Positions 44,223 through 56,660 of a stretch of DNA of 64,000 nt are shown here, one piece after another (position 1 is the stretch's first letter; each line of letters begins with the position of its first letter). The notes beneath the pieces were generated by a model, which was not told the DNA's origin, did not search any database, and saw nothing but the letters and a program-made list of their open reading frames with translations. The DNA is from Spinacia oleracea (Eukaryota; Streptophyta; Magnoliopsida; Caryophyllales; Amaranthaceae). A program made the translations under genes and the position numbers. The stretch lies in NCBI RefSeq assembly GCF_020520425.1, contig NC_079487.1, positions 109,650,141 through 109,714,140 of the forward strand. The letters run 5' to 3'.

Positions 44223-47200
44223 ATGTTCTACTCTCATCAGCTGCTTGCTCGAAAAGCTCCACTCGGACAAATATGGTATCGATTTCATCTCTCATCCACT
44301 CGGACAAATATGGTATCGGACAAATATGTTAAGTTTGAATTTCTACTTAGGTTAACTGGTTCATCCTCTGTTTTTCTAATTTTTTTTTTCATTCTGGAAC
44401 TTAATTTTCTAGGTTTCATCTTCAACTACGATAGAGATTTTAAATTAGATTGGTTTGTTTGAATTTTCATATTATGAATATGAATGTGCTAGTTTATTTT
44501 ATCCTCTGTTTTCGAAATACCTCCATCATCATTATTTTTTTTGTTATGCGTCGATTTCTGATTTTCTGTTGTGTTTGATCTTCAATTAAAATGGTGTTAT
44601 TCTATTATTTAGTTTTGTTTTCGAATTTTTCTAGTTAATCCAGCGTTAATTTAGATTTTACCCGAATGATTTTACAAAATGCTCAAACTCTGTTGAAAAA
44701 TAATTTCAGCTTCTCTAGATTAATTTTCATTTTGTTGCCAAATTGCTCGATTTTCCGTAATGTAACACAAAAATCGCAATTATTTTGGCGAAATTCCTGC
44801 AATTACGTCAGTATTATCTGTCGTAGATTTATTTTTTAGCTCGGAATTTTCTGTGTAATCAACAATGGAGAATCACATTTTATTAAATTCTCTCTGTGTG
44901 TATAAGGATGGCAGCAACAATGCATGCGAAGATGAACAGGAAAAAGCTCGATCAAATCGACATCATCCGAATTTGGTTCTCTCTCCTCTTTTCCCCTCTC
45001 TTCTGAGCTCAAAGTTGGTTTCAATTTTCTGACATTAATGTCTATTTGCGAAATTACAGCGAAGAAATCTTAAATCCTTCAGTACCAATGGCGCTGAGGC
45101 TATCTGGGATTTTAATGGGTATAGTATACTTGGCGAATAAGTAACCAATTCCTTCTTATAATTTTCAATTTCTTTTTTATGTGATTAATAAATTTATTTT
45201 CAATTTTAATTAGGTGGTGTGGTGATTGTTTATGAACGCAAAGTTCGACTCCTCTACGGTGAGCTCCATTTTCGTGGGATTTTTTTAAAAAAATATTTAA
45301 ACATTAATTGTGATTAATGTGCTTCTAATTGTGTGAATTTGTGTTCTAAACAGATGATGTTAATCGGCTTCTGGTAATGTTAATTCCAATTTCACCCCTA
45401 GGGTTTTTACATTCACAATTGTGCTTTTGATGGTGTATTTTCGAGTGTGTGTGTGATACTGCGACTGTATAATTTATGCAGGTTGAGATCAACTCAGCAT
45501 GGAAGGTGAAACCTGTTGTGGACCCTACAGTTCTTCCCAAAAGCAAAAATCAAGCCAAGTAGGTCCCATACTGACTTCTCCCTTTTGAGTATGGAATACT
45601 TTTTTGATTCTAGATTTCTGGGTGAGCAATCAGAAGTTTGAGTTAATGCTTTGTTTGCGTTATTTATGCAGGTTTGAGGCTGTGACATTGCCTGAGAATG
45701 CAGATCTTGGAGATGTTGAGCAGACTATTGACTACTCAAACAAATTTACCAATAGTGCAACATTTCAGCAAACTGCTTATTTTGCCATGGTAAGTTTAAG
45801 TACCACACTTCACCTAAAATCGTTTGTGATCAATCTGGAATGCAATCCATTTACTTGCTAATTTGCTGTATGACTGCTATTCCTATGAGCTGCACACTAC
45901 TTTCTGAATGTAGTTAACTCAAACTTTTGATTGCTCACCAAGTTAATAGCGTCCAACTTTAGGCCACTTTGACGCGTCATGACTCATGAGATTTGACACT
46001 TCCTACTGTTCCTAGATTGAATGAACTCATAAAAAATCCCTAGAAATGACCAATTGGAACCCCTGGGACACAATGATACTGACTTCAAACGTGGAAAGTT
46101 CTAATTGGTTAGACTAGTGTACGATTCTGATTTCCTATACATTTGCTCTATCACTCCATGTATATGCGTAACATACTTGCAAATCTCACATAATGGTTAA
46201 GTGTATTCTTGAATCTTTTATGGAGGTTGTGAAATTTCAACATTTGTCGCAAATTTGCTGATTGTGAACCTGTTTGTGATCATCCAGAGACTAGATACTA
46301 TTGATGAGCTCGCTGAGAGCTTCAGGGAAAAAGAGCCGAATGAAGGCCACCATCAAGGTTTTTCTCTAGACACTATTCCAAGTTTTACTCCCAATTTTCT
46401 GTCTGAAAGATTGTGAACCTTGTAATAGTGTCTGTTTATAGTGGATTATTTGTATTGTTGTGCATAGAGATTAATATGTTTTCACCTCCACTGGTGACTG
46501 CAATCTAATCAATCTGCATATTTTTTTGTCAGCGGAACCTGCTAATATTACCTTAGATGACCCCTTTGATTCATATCAAGTTGGCAGTGGTCTCTACAAT
46601 CGTTTTGAAAGGTAAATTTCAATAGCAATGCTAAATATTACCACCGATTTTCCTAAATAGTTTGAAGATAGAATGCTCTCGTGCCTTTCTGCATTACATG
46701 TTCAAACTGCTAACTTTGTAAGTTTACAAACTTTCAATCTGTCCTTTGCAGGTTTGATATTGAAGGAGACGAAGAAACTCAAAACAATTTTCCATTTCAA
46801 GGGCACACAGAAATCCCACCTGCTGCTGTAAACTCTCCACCTCCAGAAAGGGAGCCACAGAAAGGTTACATTAATAACTTTATGACCGGCGCTACATAAG
46901 CATGCTTAGGTTCAATCATGTACAGATAATAAGGCATAATGGTTGTTCTGGTGTGGATATAAAACTACCTGCTTGTTCTGTTCGTATTTCACAAAATGGA
47001 TCTAATAATAAGCTAGTTGGTGCAGATGATAATAGTAAGAGTCCTTCCAGAGAAAATGATATTCCTGAACATCCAGCAGAACAGGCTAATTTACCTTCTC
47101 CTCATCTCAAGGAGGCTGGACAGGTAACTATTTTAGGTCTGGTGTCCTGTCTGGAAATGAAATGCTATTAATAATCATTTCCATATGAACTGCAGCAACC

Positions 47201-49222
47201 ACAACGACGTTTACAGAAGCGAAAGCCAGGAAGAAAGAATGCAAGGGGGTCTCCTCTATTAATGGATATTGAACAAACTATGCTTCCAAGCAATATATAC
47301 CAGACCTGGCTCCAAGATACGAGTGACATACAGTTCAAGAGGCCCAAAATCGTAGAGGTTTATCATCCATACATGCTTTAAAATCCTGTTAATTTGTTAT
47401 AGAAGGCATGCATAACTATGCTGTGGAGTACTTTAGTAGAGTTGTTAAAGCAAGAAGCTACTATCAAGCTTAACTTGCAACTTTACTGTTCTGCAGCATG
47501 ACAAAGCAAAATCAGCTGTGAAGGTAGCCAAACTATTAGACCTGCCACCAGTAGCGCTGTCTTGTGGACTAGTCGGTAAATACTGTGAAGTCTATTATCC
47601 ACAACCGCTTCTAGACTTGTGGATGACAAGTATGCAGCCTAGGCAAGATTCACCTTCTGGTTAGTGTTTACTCAACCTCTAATAAGAGATTTCTTGGCTG
47701 TGGAAAATGTCATGACAATTTCAATTTCTTGTACAGGAAGGACTAATTCACCACATCCACCAGAACCCTCATCATCCTCACCACTCCCAGGACAAGACTA
47801 TCGAGATCCACCAGAAATTGTAAGAAAATAAATTTCATCTAGATTTATCATAAAATCAATGTATGACCTGAAATTTTTGTGTTTTTAAGCTAATGACTGT
47901 TTTTGAAGCCTGGAAATCTTTTAAACTGATAACTTTGTGTTCTTGAAGCCCATGGGAGGATTTGGCAATGGAGTGACATCTGAAAGATTAGCCTCGAGAG
48001 AAAGACTACGAAGCAACTTGGCGACAGGAGTTGAGTTGCCTATCAATGAGTTCAACCTCATGTCCAATGGTGTGGGCATGACTAATCAAAATGCTGCAGT
48101 CACTAACTCAGGTATCGTAAGTCTGCTATTTTATGCTTTTAGATGAAAGTTGCATTGTTTGTAAGAATTTACTAGATTTCAGGTGGAAATTTTTAATTTT
48201 TTGTGCTATTACAGGAACATCTGTTCCCAGCCCAGGTCCTGGACTCGACTTCATGTCAAACACTTCAGACAGCTCAGGACGGTTAGTACACAATTTGTTT
48301 ATTCCCTATATTACTTGTTTTGATTAAGGAATCAGATTTATACCTGTTTGTATATGAGTCCCACTTTATAAATGTATGAAATTCTGGATTAAAAAAAATT
48401 CAAATATGATCTTTTGACATATGATGAATTAATGGTTAGGTTTTGAGGTTATTGAAATGTCAATATTCTTAGGTTAATGAAAAAAAGGCCTTCTTCAACA
48501 AAAATGAACACTGCTGGTCTTGAATCACTGGATGAGGAGAACCAATGGATACATGACGCAGCAGAACACAATCTACCATCGTTTGGTGAGCAACCTCAAC
48601 CAAGATTCAAGATGCCTAGACACTCTCGACATGGTCCAACCCCTGATCATGGTAATATACCACACTTATGCAATTTCAGAGTTTCTGTGAGAAGATTTCC
48701 AACAACCATATCATTGCTTATTTGCTTGATTTTTGCAGAACTTCTGATAGAAACAGGAATTACTCAAACACAGTGTGTTGCAGTAGATGAGGAAGCCGAG
48801 ATGATGGCCAACAATATCTCTACGTACGTAATGTCAACCCTCAGTCATTTTGGATTCTGTAGTACAGAAAGTGAATCCATTTCTGATGTAAACAATTTTG
48901 TTGCTGATCTAGGCATCTGAAGTCATACTTCGAGACACCAGGAGCACCTCAGACAGAATCATTGGACCAGCTTGCTTTTGGAATGAACAGGAAGCAAGCT
49001 GCACAGCTTTTCTATCAGACTTGTGGTAAACATCCATCTCCTAATAAGCCTCATAAACTACATATATTAATCTAAAAATTCACCAAAATTTCATTTAACT
49101 TGAAACTACTGACACAAAGATCAACTGCGCGCATTGCAGTTCTAGCAACGCGTGATGTGCTGAAAGTACAGCAGAATTCAGCATATGGAGACATTACCAT
49201 CTCTAGAGGAGTTAAGATGTGA
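44223..49222 (+). CDS. REC8: Meiotic cohesin kleisin subunit REC8 (SYN1-type)
   Basis: Twenty exons join in frame with GT-AG introns to 632 aa; Arabidopsis SYN1 is about 627 aa. Exons: 44223-44275, 44907-44975, 45060-45118, 45214-45258, 45354-45373, 45482-45558, 45672-45789, 46288-46357, 46533-46611, 46752-46864, 47026-47123, 47196-47357, 47497-47659, 47737-47819, 47949-48111, 48215-48281, 48473-48651, 48739-48823, 48913-49025, 49140-49222. The N-terminus MFYSHQLLARKAPLGQIW and LRLSGILMGGVVIVYERKV form the Rad21/Rec8 N-terminal domain that binds SMC3. The middle is low-complexity; RFERFDIEGDEETQ is typical of plant REC8. The C-terminal 55 residues (HLKSYFETPGAPQ, RKQAAQLFYQT, LATRDVLKVQQ, YGDITISRG) are the winged helix that binds SMC1. 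REC8 holds sister chromatids together in meiosis. Exon 1's donor region is duplicated within intron 1. Confidence 0.96.
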
Positions 49223-50772
49223 AAATGTGTGCAGTAGAAGGGCCTAAGTTCATTACTCGACATTGAGATATTACACCCACTCATCTCATTGATCAGCATT
49301 CAACACTGATTCAGACATTTTAAAGTATGCAGCTTGCACAGGAAACTCAAAGGATATACAGTATACATATAGAAGATAATTAAAGTTCTTATATTGGTTA
49401 ATCTAGTGGCTACTTCAGTACTTCAATCTATATACTCATACGGATATAGAAATCTGTTTACTCTAACTCTCTAAGTTCATATTTGGGAGGGCTATATATA
49501 TATATATGTTCATCAAAACACTAGTTGAAAAGGCAGCCTTTTTTTTTTTTTTTGACGGGTAAAAAGGCAGCCTGATCATACTTATTGGTGATGAAACTTT
49601 GACCCATTTGTAAGATCTGATAGTATTATTATTGTTATAACTATAATTAAATTTCATTAGCAAAGTAAATGTATCTCTCTGATCGATTACCTGGTAAGTT
49701 TATGGTGGTTCAACTTCCATCACGATTAATGTTAGTTTCTGAATAGATTTGATCATGTTTAATTCATGCTACTTTAATGTTAAAGCTCCCTTCTTTTTTC
49801 CCCTTATGTTACCCTTTACACAGAGCAACAAAATGAGATACGCTGATCCAAATTAAGTAGAAGATTGAGTGTAGCTCACACGGTTTAGAACAACTCAGAG
49901 TCCCTAACTTGTTGCAATATATTATGGGCACCTGTTTCAGCTGTCCATTTGCACATGCTTTAGATTGTATTCAATTCCTGCTAATCCTGATAATAATAGT
50001 ATTTCAGATTCACACAATCACACCTAAGCACGGCTTTGCTCAATGAACAATACTCCGTATAAAGAGTGCATAAGTCCCACTCTTTATTAATATTCACATT
50101 GTCCCAACCTCTAATAATTTACAGACATACTTGTACTGTTATATGTTAGAATATGTTTTGAATCGGTTAAATTCTTTACTACGACACCCAACACGGTGAG
50201 AGCACTATATAAACTTCTTATGCTATAACGTAGTTGTATTTGTAGTTTGTACTTCTCAAGATTAAAAAAAATTTCCTCTCTTCTGCTTGTGGACGTAGCT
50301 AATTCATTATTGATGTGTTAAATAGTTGTGTTTTTTATTTACGTTCTTTATTGTTTTTACGCCTCTCTGTGTTCATGACTGGGGAGCAATCACCTTTGAA
50401 CATGATCTTCTATACGGTGTACATAGAAAAATCAAGTAATGTTGTGGTGTCGTTTATCCATAAAAGAGTACAACTCCAACTAGTTTCCATGGTGAAATAG
50501 GCCACATGGCAGCTTTACGAAATTTTAATACGCTTTATGGTCAATATATTTTATGGTTTTGGGTCGTAATTACATTTTGGAATGATGCAAAAATATACAA
50601 GTACTCATAATCTACACGTTTTGACTTTTGAATCACATGTCAAATACGGAGTAGTGGAGTACTAATGTATCACCCACAGAATGGCCACGGACAAAAAACC
50701 CAAAAGATTGCCACTCTTTTCCCAAATTTTAGTTGTGCGTTGAAAGAAATTCCAATAATTATAGCCAATGAC
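49223..50772. other. AT-rich intergenic DNA after REC8
   Basis: The REC8 3' UTR lies at the left. No gene or bounded element was recognised; a short TA run lies at about 49494-49506. Confidence 0.5.
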
Positions 50773-50774
50773 TA

Positions 50775-51126
50775 CTCTCTTTGTCTCTTTTTGTTCTTTA
50801 CGTTTTCCTTTTTGGGTATTTCAAAATATTCTTTACATTTCCTTTTATATTATCACATAAATGACTTAGTATTCTATCAAAATTTGTGTCCAATTATTAT
50901 TTTAACTAATTAAATTTATAGGGTCATTTAATCTCACACACTTTTTCATTAGGACATTAAATTTGTCTCATTTTCCAATATCATAATTTTGATAAAAGTG
51001 AAAACATTATAAATAAACGTAATTATCTGGTTTAAATAAAAAATTGAGGACTCTCAATGCAAATTAATTAATCGTTAAAACGCGTGAAAAATACCAAACG
51101 TAAAAAACAAAAAGAGACGGAGGGAG
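50775..51126. mobile_element. Stowaway-like MITE
   Basis: Ends CTCTCTTTGTCTCTTTTTGT and AACAAAAAGAGACGGAGGGAG are inverted, with TA at 50773-50774 and 51127-51128. A full-length, uninterrupted copy of the family at 7575-8265. Confidence 0.85.
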
Positions 51127-51128
51127 TA

Positions 51129-51833
51129 CTTTGTAAATTATGAAATTTTCAAGCTAAAAGATAAACCACTGGAGTGAAAATACCCAAGCAAATTGGTTTA
51201 AAACAAGCTTATTTGTTTGACAAATAGTTGCTAAAAGTTGCCGAATAATTAATTGACAAGTGATATCAATTTAAATTACAAAGTACTTGCTAGTCATTGG
51301 AATACAAATTAGCTAGAAAATAAAAATAGGTTAAAATCTTATGTGGCATAACAAACTAATTGATTATCGTTGGAAATTCTATTCAACTACGGAGTAATTT
51401 TCATTTTATCCGAATTTAAATGAACACGACTTTATTAGACCTTACAAGATCTAATACTTGAGCGGAACTTTATGCTTAACTAAATTGTAGTTTTATTCTT
51501 GTAAAAAATAAATTGTATTTTATTGGCAATTGGATACATTTTGTAGGTTTGGATTTCTTACATTAAACGGCTGATTATTTTCCAAGCAGGAAAATGCGGA
51601 GAGAATCAAGGAAATACTTAACAATTAGTCAGTTCTTGCAAGGTTAAAAATTTCAGGTGAATTATGTACATTAGATTGGCCTAATGTTGGCATACCAATT
51701 ACCAACCTTATTTACTTATTACTCCTTTAATTATTTTTTTATCCCTAAAACTGCCCTTCCTAATTAAGTCTACGTTTTATGGTCCATATCTAGGTCATTT
51801 TTAGAAATAAATCACACCTAACATATTATCGTA
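51129..51833. other. AT-rich intergenic DNA
   Basis: Nothing recognisable as a gene between the MITE and the Helitron. Confidence 0.5.
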
Positions 51834-51910
51834 CTAGATTTTAGCCCGTGCGTTGCACGGATTTTATTAAAGTTTTAAGTAAAAATAAAGCTCCTATTAC
51901 AACTGCTATA

Positions 51911-53008
51911 TCTCTATTATATAAGGGAACTCATGAGGTTATTTTAGTAATTTAACTTTTGGTGTACCCTATTGAATAGACTTAAATACCCTTGATCACT
52001 TGACAATTAAAATATAGATTATTTCGTAATTTAAAAAAGCTATTATTTAATGCAAAAATTAACAATGAAAAAACCTATTATTTAATGCAAAATTAACAAA
52101 TCAGTAAACCCAACCACCCAACTTATATCAGGCATAGACTATTCAACAAAACCAAAAAGTCAACAAGTAAATATATAAATTCTACAGTAAACAAGGAAAG
52201 AAGATAAAATGCTGGGGAAATAAGCCCTACAAATTATAATATGTCAATAATAGTGAAAAAAGACCCAAAAAAGTATATTACAAATTTATTACAATTGCCG
52301 AAATTGCATAATACGTTTACAGTAAATCACTCTAATTACTAGAATTAATTTTGCCGGTGATAATAATGTATGTAATATTGTAAACGAGTTCATACCAAAA
52401 ACTTCACCACCGTTTCTCTTGAAATCGCGTTAACACATGTAATAGTATTCTCCCGAATCCATGCAAAATAAGAAAATAAATTGTGTTATTGAGATTATAA
52501 ATTGAACAGTTTATGTGATTTATATTATTTCGTCTCCTATATTGAAATTATTCATCTTTTTTTTTACATTGTTGCTAGGTAGATTGAATATGTCGTAATA
52601 AAACTCTTGCGTTGATTTTTATACGAGATCGAAGGCCGAAATCACTACAAGAAAATGGAGTTTTTCCGAATAATTTTACCGAATGCTAAATTAATAGTCA
52701 GTAAACTTGATTTTACCGATTGTTTTTAGAATAGTTGTTAAAATTAGTCGGAATGCATGTGGTGAAGCAAGTATATTGCACGCAAAAGAAAAAAGTAAAA
52801 TACTAATTTATATGTGCAATTCAGATTATTCAATGTGTAAGAGCATGAATTATTAAATTGTTTTACTATTTAGATTTTTTTAAATAGAGATGATGTCTAA
52901 TTTTTCTTTAGGTGAACTTTCCGTATATTTTTTTTCTTGCTTATTATTTGTGGTGATTAATTGTATAAATATATTAATATCGCACGCATCGCGTGCATAT
53001 AAGACTAG
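51911..53008 (+). mobile_element. Helitron (non-autonomous, inner)
   Basis: Plus strand: A|TCTCTATTATATAAGGG at 51911, a 3' hairpin GCACGC-ATC-GCGTGC at 52982-52996, and the end CTAG|T at 53008. It lies 73 bp inside the 3' end of the outer Helitron, in the opposite orientation. Length 1098 bp; no protein frame. Confidence 0.7.
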
Positions 53009-53009
53009 T

Positions 53010-54400
53010 TTTATATATTAGATTAGATTAGTGTTTGATTTTGAATTGAATTTCATTTTTGATTTTTTTTTTTTAATGATTAGAGTGTTTGATTTTGGAA
53101 TTGTATATATTAGTAATTAATTAATTAAAATATCTATGTGGCAACTACTTATTTATCTACGTGGCACTCGACTTTTTTAATTCAAAAATAATTTAGAAAT
53201 CTTATTTTTCATTGGCCAAAACCATTAGATTTCCTACGTGGCGCTCAAATATTGGATTAGTGTTTGACTTTGGACATAATTTTATTTTAGATTAGTGTTT
53301 AAGTTTGGATTAAATTTTATTTAAGAATTTTTTTAATTATTATAGTATTTGATTTTGGATGAAGTTGTACATATTATTAATTAATTAATTAAAATAACTA
53401 TGTGGCACATAATTATTTATCTACGTGGCACTCGACTTTTTTTATTCAAAAATAATTTAGAAATCTTATTTTTCATTGGCCAAAACCATTAGATTTCCTA
53501 CGTGGCGCTCAAATATTAGATTAGTGTTTGACTTTGGACATAATTTTATTTTAGATTAGTGTTTAATTTTGGATTAAAATTTATTTTAGATTTTTTTTAA
53601 TTATTAGAGTATTTGATTTTGGATGAAGTAGTACATATTATTAATTAATTAATTAAAATATATATGTGGCACATAATTATTTATCTACATGGCACTCGAA
53701 ATTTTTAATTCAAAAATAAATTAGAAATCTTATTTTTTTTATTGGACGAAAACGTTAGTAATCCTACGTGGCGCTCTAATAATTCAGCAAATATGCCTCC
53801 CACGGATTCTATTAAATTGTTATGTTTAAATAAAACTCCTATGTATATACCAACTTTATATACTTCGTATTAGATTAAATTAGTTTTGATTTTGCATTGA
53901 ATTTCATTTTAGATTTTTTTTATTTTTTTTAAATTATGAGAGTGTTTGTTTGGATGAAATTGTATATGCGTAATATTATTAATTAATTAATTAAAATAAC
54001 TATGTGGCATTTAATTATTTATCCTGGGACTCGACTTTTTTAATTCAAAAATAATTTTGAAATCTTATTTTTCATTGGCCGAAACCATTAGATTTCCTAC
54101 ATAGCGCTCTAATATTGGATAATGTTTGATTTTAAATTGAATTTTATTTATTTTATTTTAGATTAGTGTTTGATTTTGAATGAATTTTATTTTAGATTTT
54201 TTTTTATAATTATTATAGTGTTTGATTTTAGATGGAGTTGTATATATTAGTAATTAATTATTTAAAATATCTATGTGGCACCTAATTAATTATCTACGTG
54301 GCAATCGATTTTTTTAATTCAAAAATAAATTAGAAATCTTATTTTTCATTGGCCGAAACCATTAGTAATACTAGATGGGCGCTCTAATATTTCAGCAAAT
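53010..54400. repeat. Tandem array of about 265-330 bp units inside the outer Helitron
   Basis: Five units, each with TTAATTAATTAAAATA, CTATGTGGCA, TCTACGTGGCACTCGA, AATAATTTAGAAATCTTATT and a CCTACGTGGCGCTC-like block at about 53233, 53497, 53763, 54096 and 54369. The fourth unit is longer because it includes a Helitron end junction near 53800. Confidence 0.85.
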
Positions 54401-54593
54401 ATGCCTCTTTTATATATATATATTAGATTTGTCCTCAATATCCAATATTATGACTTGTTTACTCCGAAAACCGTTAGTTGCGTAAAATGGGTTTACAATT
54501 CAATAAACTTGTTATTCCTAAGCACATTTGTACATAACTTTTGAAGTGTCGACTTTTTCTAAGGTCAAATTAGAGTTATCCTTCTACGTAATA

Positions 54594-54852
54594 CTTCCTC
54601 CATTCTTTATTAAATGACACAATTTTTTTGTCACGTTTGCCAATGCAATATTTCAACCATTAATACCTTTTATTATCAATGGTTAAAAATTATAAAAGTT
54701 TGATATTATAAAACTATAGGATAAAACGATTATAACAAGACCCCACATGACTATATTTTTTTGTTAAATATAAATCACAATTGATGGTCAAAGTATATTA
54801 TATGAATAGTGCCATAAATACAATTGTGTCATTTAAAAAAGAATGGAGAAAG
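54594..54852. mobile_element. Stowaway-type MITE (CTTCCTCCATTC family)
   Basis: Ends CTTCCTCCATTCTTTATTAA and TTTAAAAAAGAATGGAGAAAG are inverted, followed inward by ATGACACAATT / AATTGTGTCAT, with TA at 54592-54593 and 54853-54854. Confidence 0.8.
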
Positions 54853-54855
54853 TAT

Positions 54856-55968
54856 ATCTTTATTTAACTGGTCTCTATAAGAAAAAGAAAAAGAAGAAGC
54901 TAAGTCTAATTTAGAACCCGATCGACTTTGCCAACAACAAACTTTGTAACTAATTAAAAGAAAAATTATGTTAACTTTTTTAACCCAAAAAGATTTTTTG
55001 TTTAACATAATGTACTACTTATTGTCAATGCTAAACATGCCTATGCAAAGACGAAGAAACAAAAAGTACCATAATTTCGAGCTAACAAGTCACATGCCAC
55101 ATTTAACTGGTGTCAATTCACTTATAATTAGGGGGTCAATTCTGACAAACGGATTTGGCCGGATTGGGTTTATCGTTTCAGGTTAAAACACATTTATTTT
55201 CCCAACGAGTCGAATCGAATCGGGTTTAAAAATTAACGGGTCTGGCCGGATTGGGATTAAGCATGGATTCATATCTGATCATCTTTTAACGGGTTGTGTT
55301 ATAGTGGGCTGTAAACGAGGTTAGGCCGTATCGGATCGGGTTTATATCGGTCTGGTTCATCGGATAAAGGTTTGAAATGGGTCGGGTTGAACAGGTGTAG
55401 TCGGGTTACATCTGGTTTAGGTTCATATCGGCTCAGGGTCGTCTTATCATTTGGTTATTATCGGTTTTGGTTCATAGTAAGTGGATAAATTAGTAGCGGA
55501 ATGAAATGGGTAGTGGGTTGTAATTTGGGTCGGATCGATTCGGTTCTAGATTTAAATCATAATATCGGGTTATTATTAAATCACAACTTTAAATACGTTT
55601 ATAAATTATAATATTGAGGCATTAATTAAGGGACAAGGGCGATAACTAACTTTTAAAATTGTTAAGAATTAATTTAAGATTAGTGGCGGGATCAAACGGG
55701 TTTCCTCATGTTGAACAGTTTGGACTGAAATGGATCAGATCATTATCGGGTTTCAGATCCATTATATTCGAGTTAAAACCGATTGGGTTGCTACAGAACG
55801 GTTTGTTATCGGGTTTCAAATCTTAATCGGGTTAATATTTTTGGATTGACCGGGTTGAATGTAATCAGACCAAATTGAATTTATAGTTTCAACTTATTTT
55901 ATGTTCGAGTCGGATTCTAAACGATAGGAAACAACTCAACGGGTTCAACGGTTTGAGTCGATAATTAA
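54856..55968. repeat. Intergenic DNA with a degenerate CGGGTT-rich tract
   Basis: From about 55140 to 55960 the sequence is full of imperfect CGGGTT, GGTTTATATCGG and TCGGATCGG motifs, like 42690-43450 and 58860-59760. No gene. Confidence 0.55.
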
Positions 55969-55970
55969 TA

Positions 55971-56293
55971 CTCCCTCCGTATTTATTTAAGAGATACACT
56001 TGACCGGACACGGATATTAAGAAGAAAAATCGAATGAAATAAAATAATAAAGCAATTGGGGTTAGATAGATATTTTAATAATTAAACAAGTGGGGACCAT
56101 GTCATTTTGGTGGGTGGGAGGTGAGGTGAGTGTATGAAATTATTTGTTTAATAGGATGGTGGGTTATAAGGTAAATTATATTTATTATTTAATTAGATGT
56201 TGGGGTTGATAAGTTACTAAAAATGGCAAATGTATCTCTTAAATAAATACGGTCGAAAAAGACAAATGTATCCTTAAATAAATACGGAGAGAG
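55971..56293. mobile_element. Stowaway-type MITE
   Basis: Ends CTCCCTCCGTATTTATTTAA and TTAAATAAATACGGAGAGAG are inverted, flanked by TA at 55969-55970 and 56294-56295. An additional CTCTTAAATAAATACGG copy lies just inside the right end. Confidence 0.85.
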
Positions 56294-56295
56294 TA

Positions 56296-56660
56296 GCTCT
56301 ACTTACAAATTACAACCACAATCCGCAACGAGACACAATCGTCAATGGTCACATGACTCACATATGGTCCATATGGAGCAACCTCCCCCATTACGCTACC
56401 TAAGTACATAAAATTTTCAACAATGGTAATAAATCAATACAAATCATTAAAAAAATATTTAATTAATGCTTGCTTAGCTGCACACTTGCACGAAGACACG
56501 AGTAACACAAACTCACTATTCACTAATCCTTCTTTCTTCCATTTTATCCATCTTTTTTACATTTTTTTAATTTCTTTAACTCTACCCCTATAAAAGCCTC
56601 TGGTCACCGTCACCTTTTTTATCTCTCTTCTTTCTCTCTCCAAAAAAAAAACAAACTCTA
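56296..56660. promoter_or_regulatory. Upstream region of the glutaredoxin-domain gene
   Basis: About 365 bp between a MITE and the start codon. CTATAAAAGCC at about 56588 is a good TATA box, 70 bp before the ATG, followed by a CT-rich leader (TCTCTCTTCTTTCTCTCTC). Confidence 0.6.

Larger units (their letters stand above)
51834..54427 (-). mobile_element. Helitron (non-autonomous, outer, probably two copies joined)
   Basis: On the minus strand the element starts A|TCTAATATATATATA at 54427 and ends, after the hairpin CCGTGC-AAC-GCACGG (51846-51860), with CTAG|T at 51834. Start TC, end CTRR, a 3' hairpin and insertion between A and T are the Helitron signature. It holds a tandem array (53010-54400) and is interrupted by another Helitron at 51911-53008. 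No RepHel frame is present. Confidence 0.7.

Noticed and set aside
46902-47025. Open frame just before REC8 exon 11 with a TACAG acceptor at 46925
   Set aside because: Joining exon 10 to that acceptor gives a stop after four codons. The acceptor at 47024-47025 keeps the frame and the conserved protein, so the upstream stretch is treated as intron.
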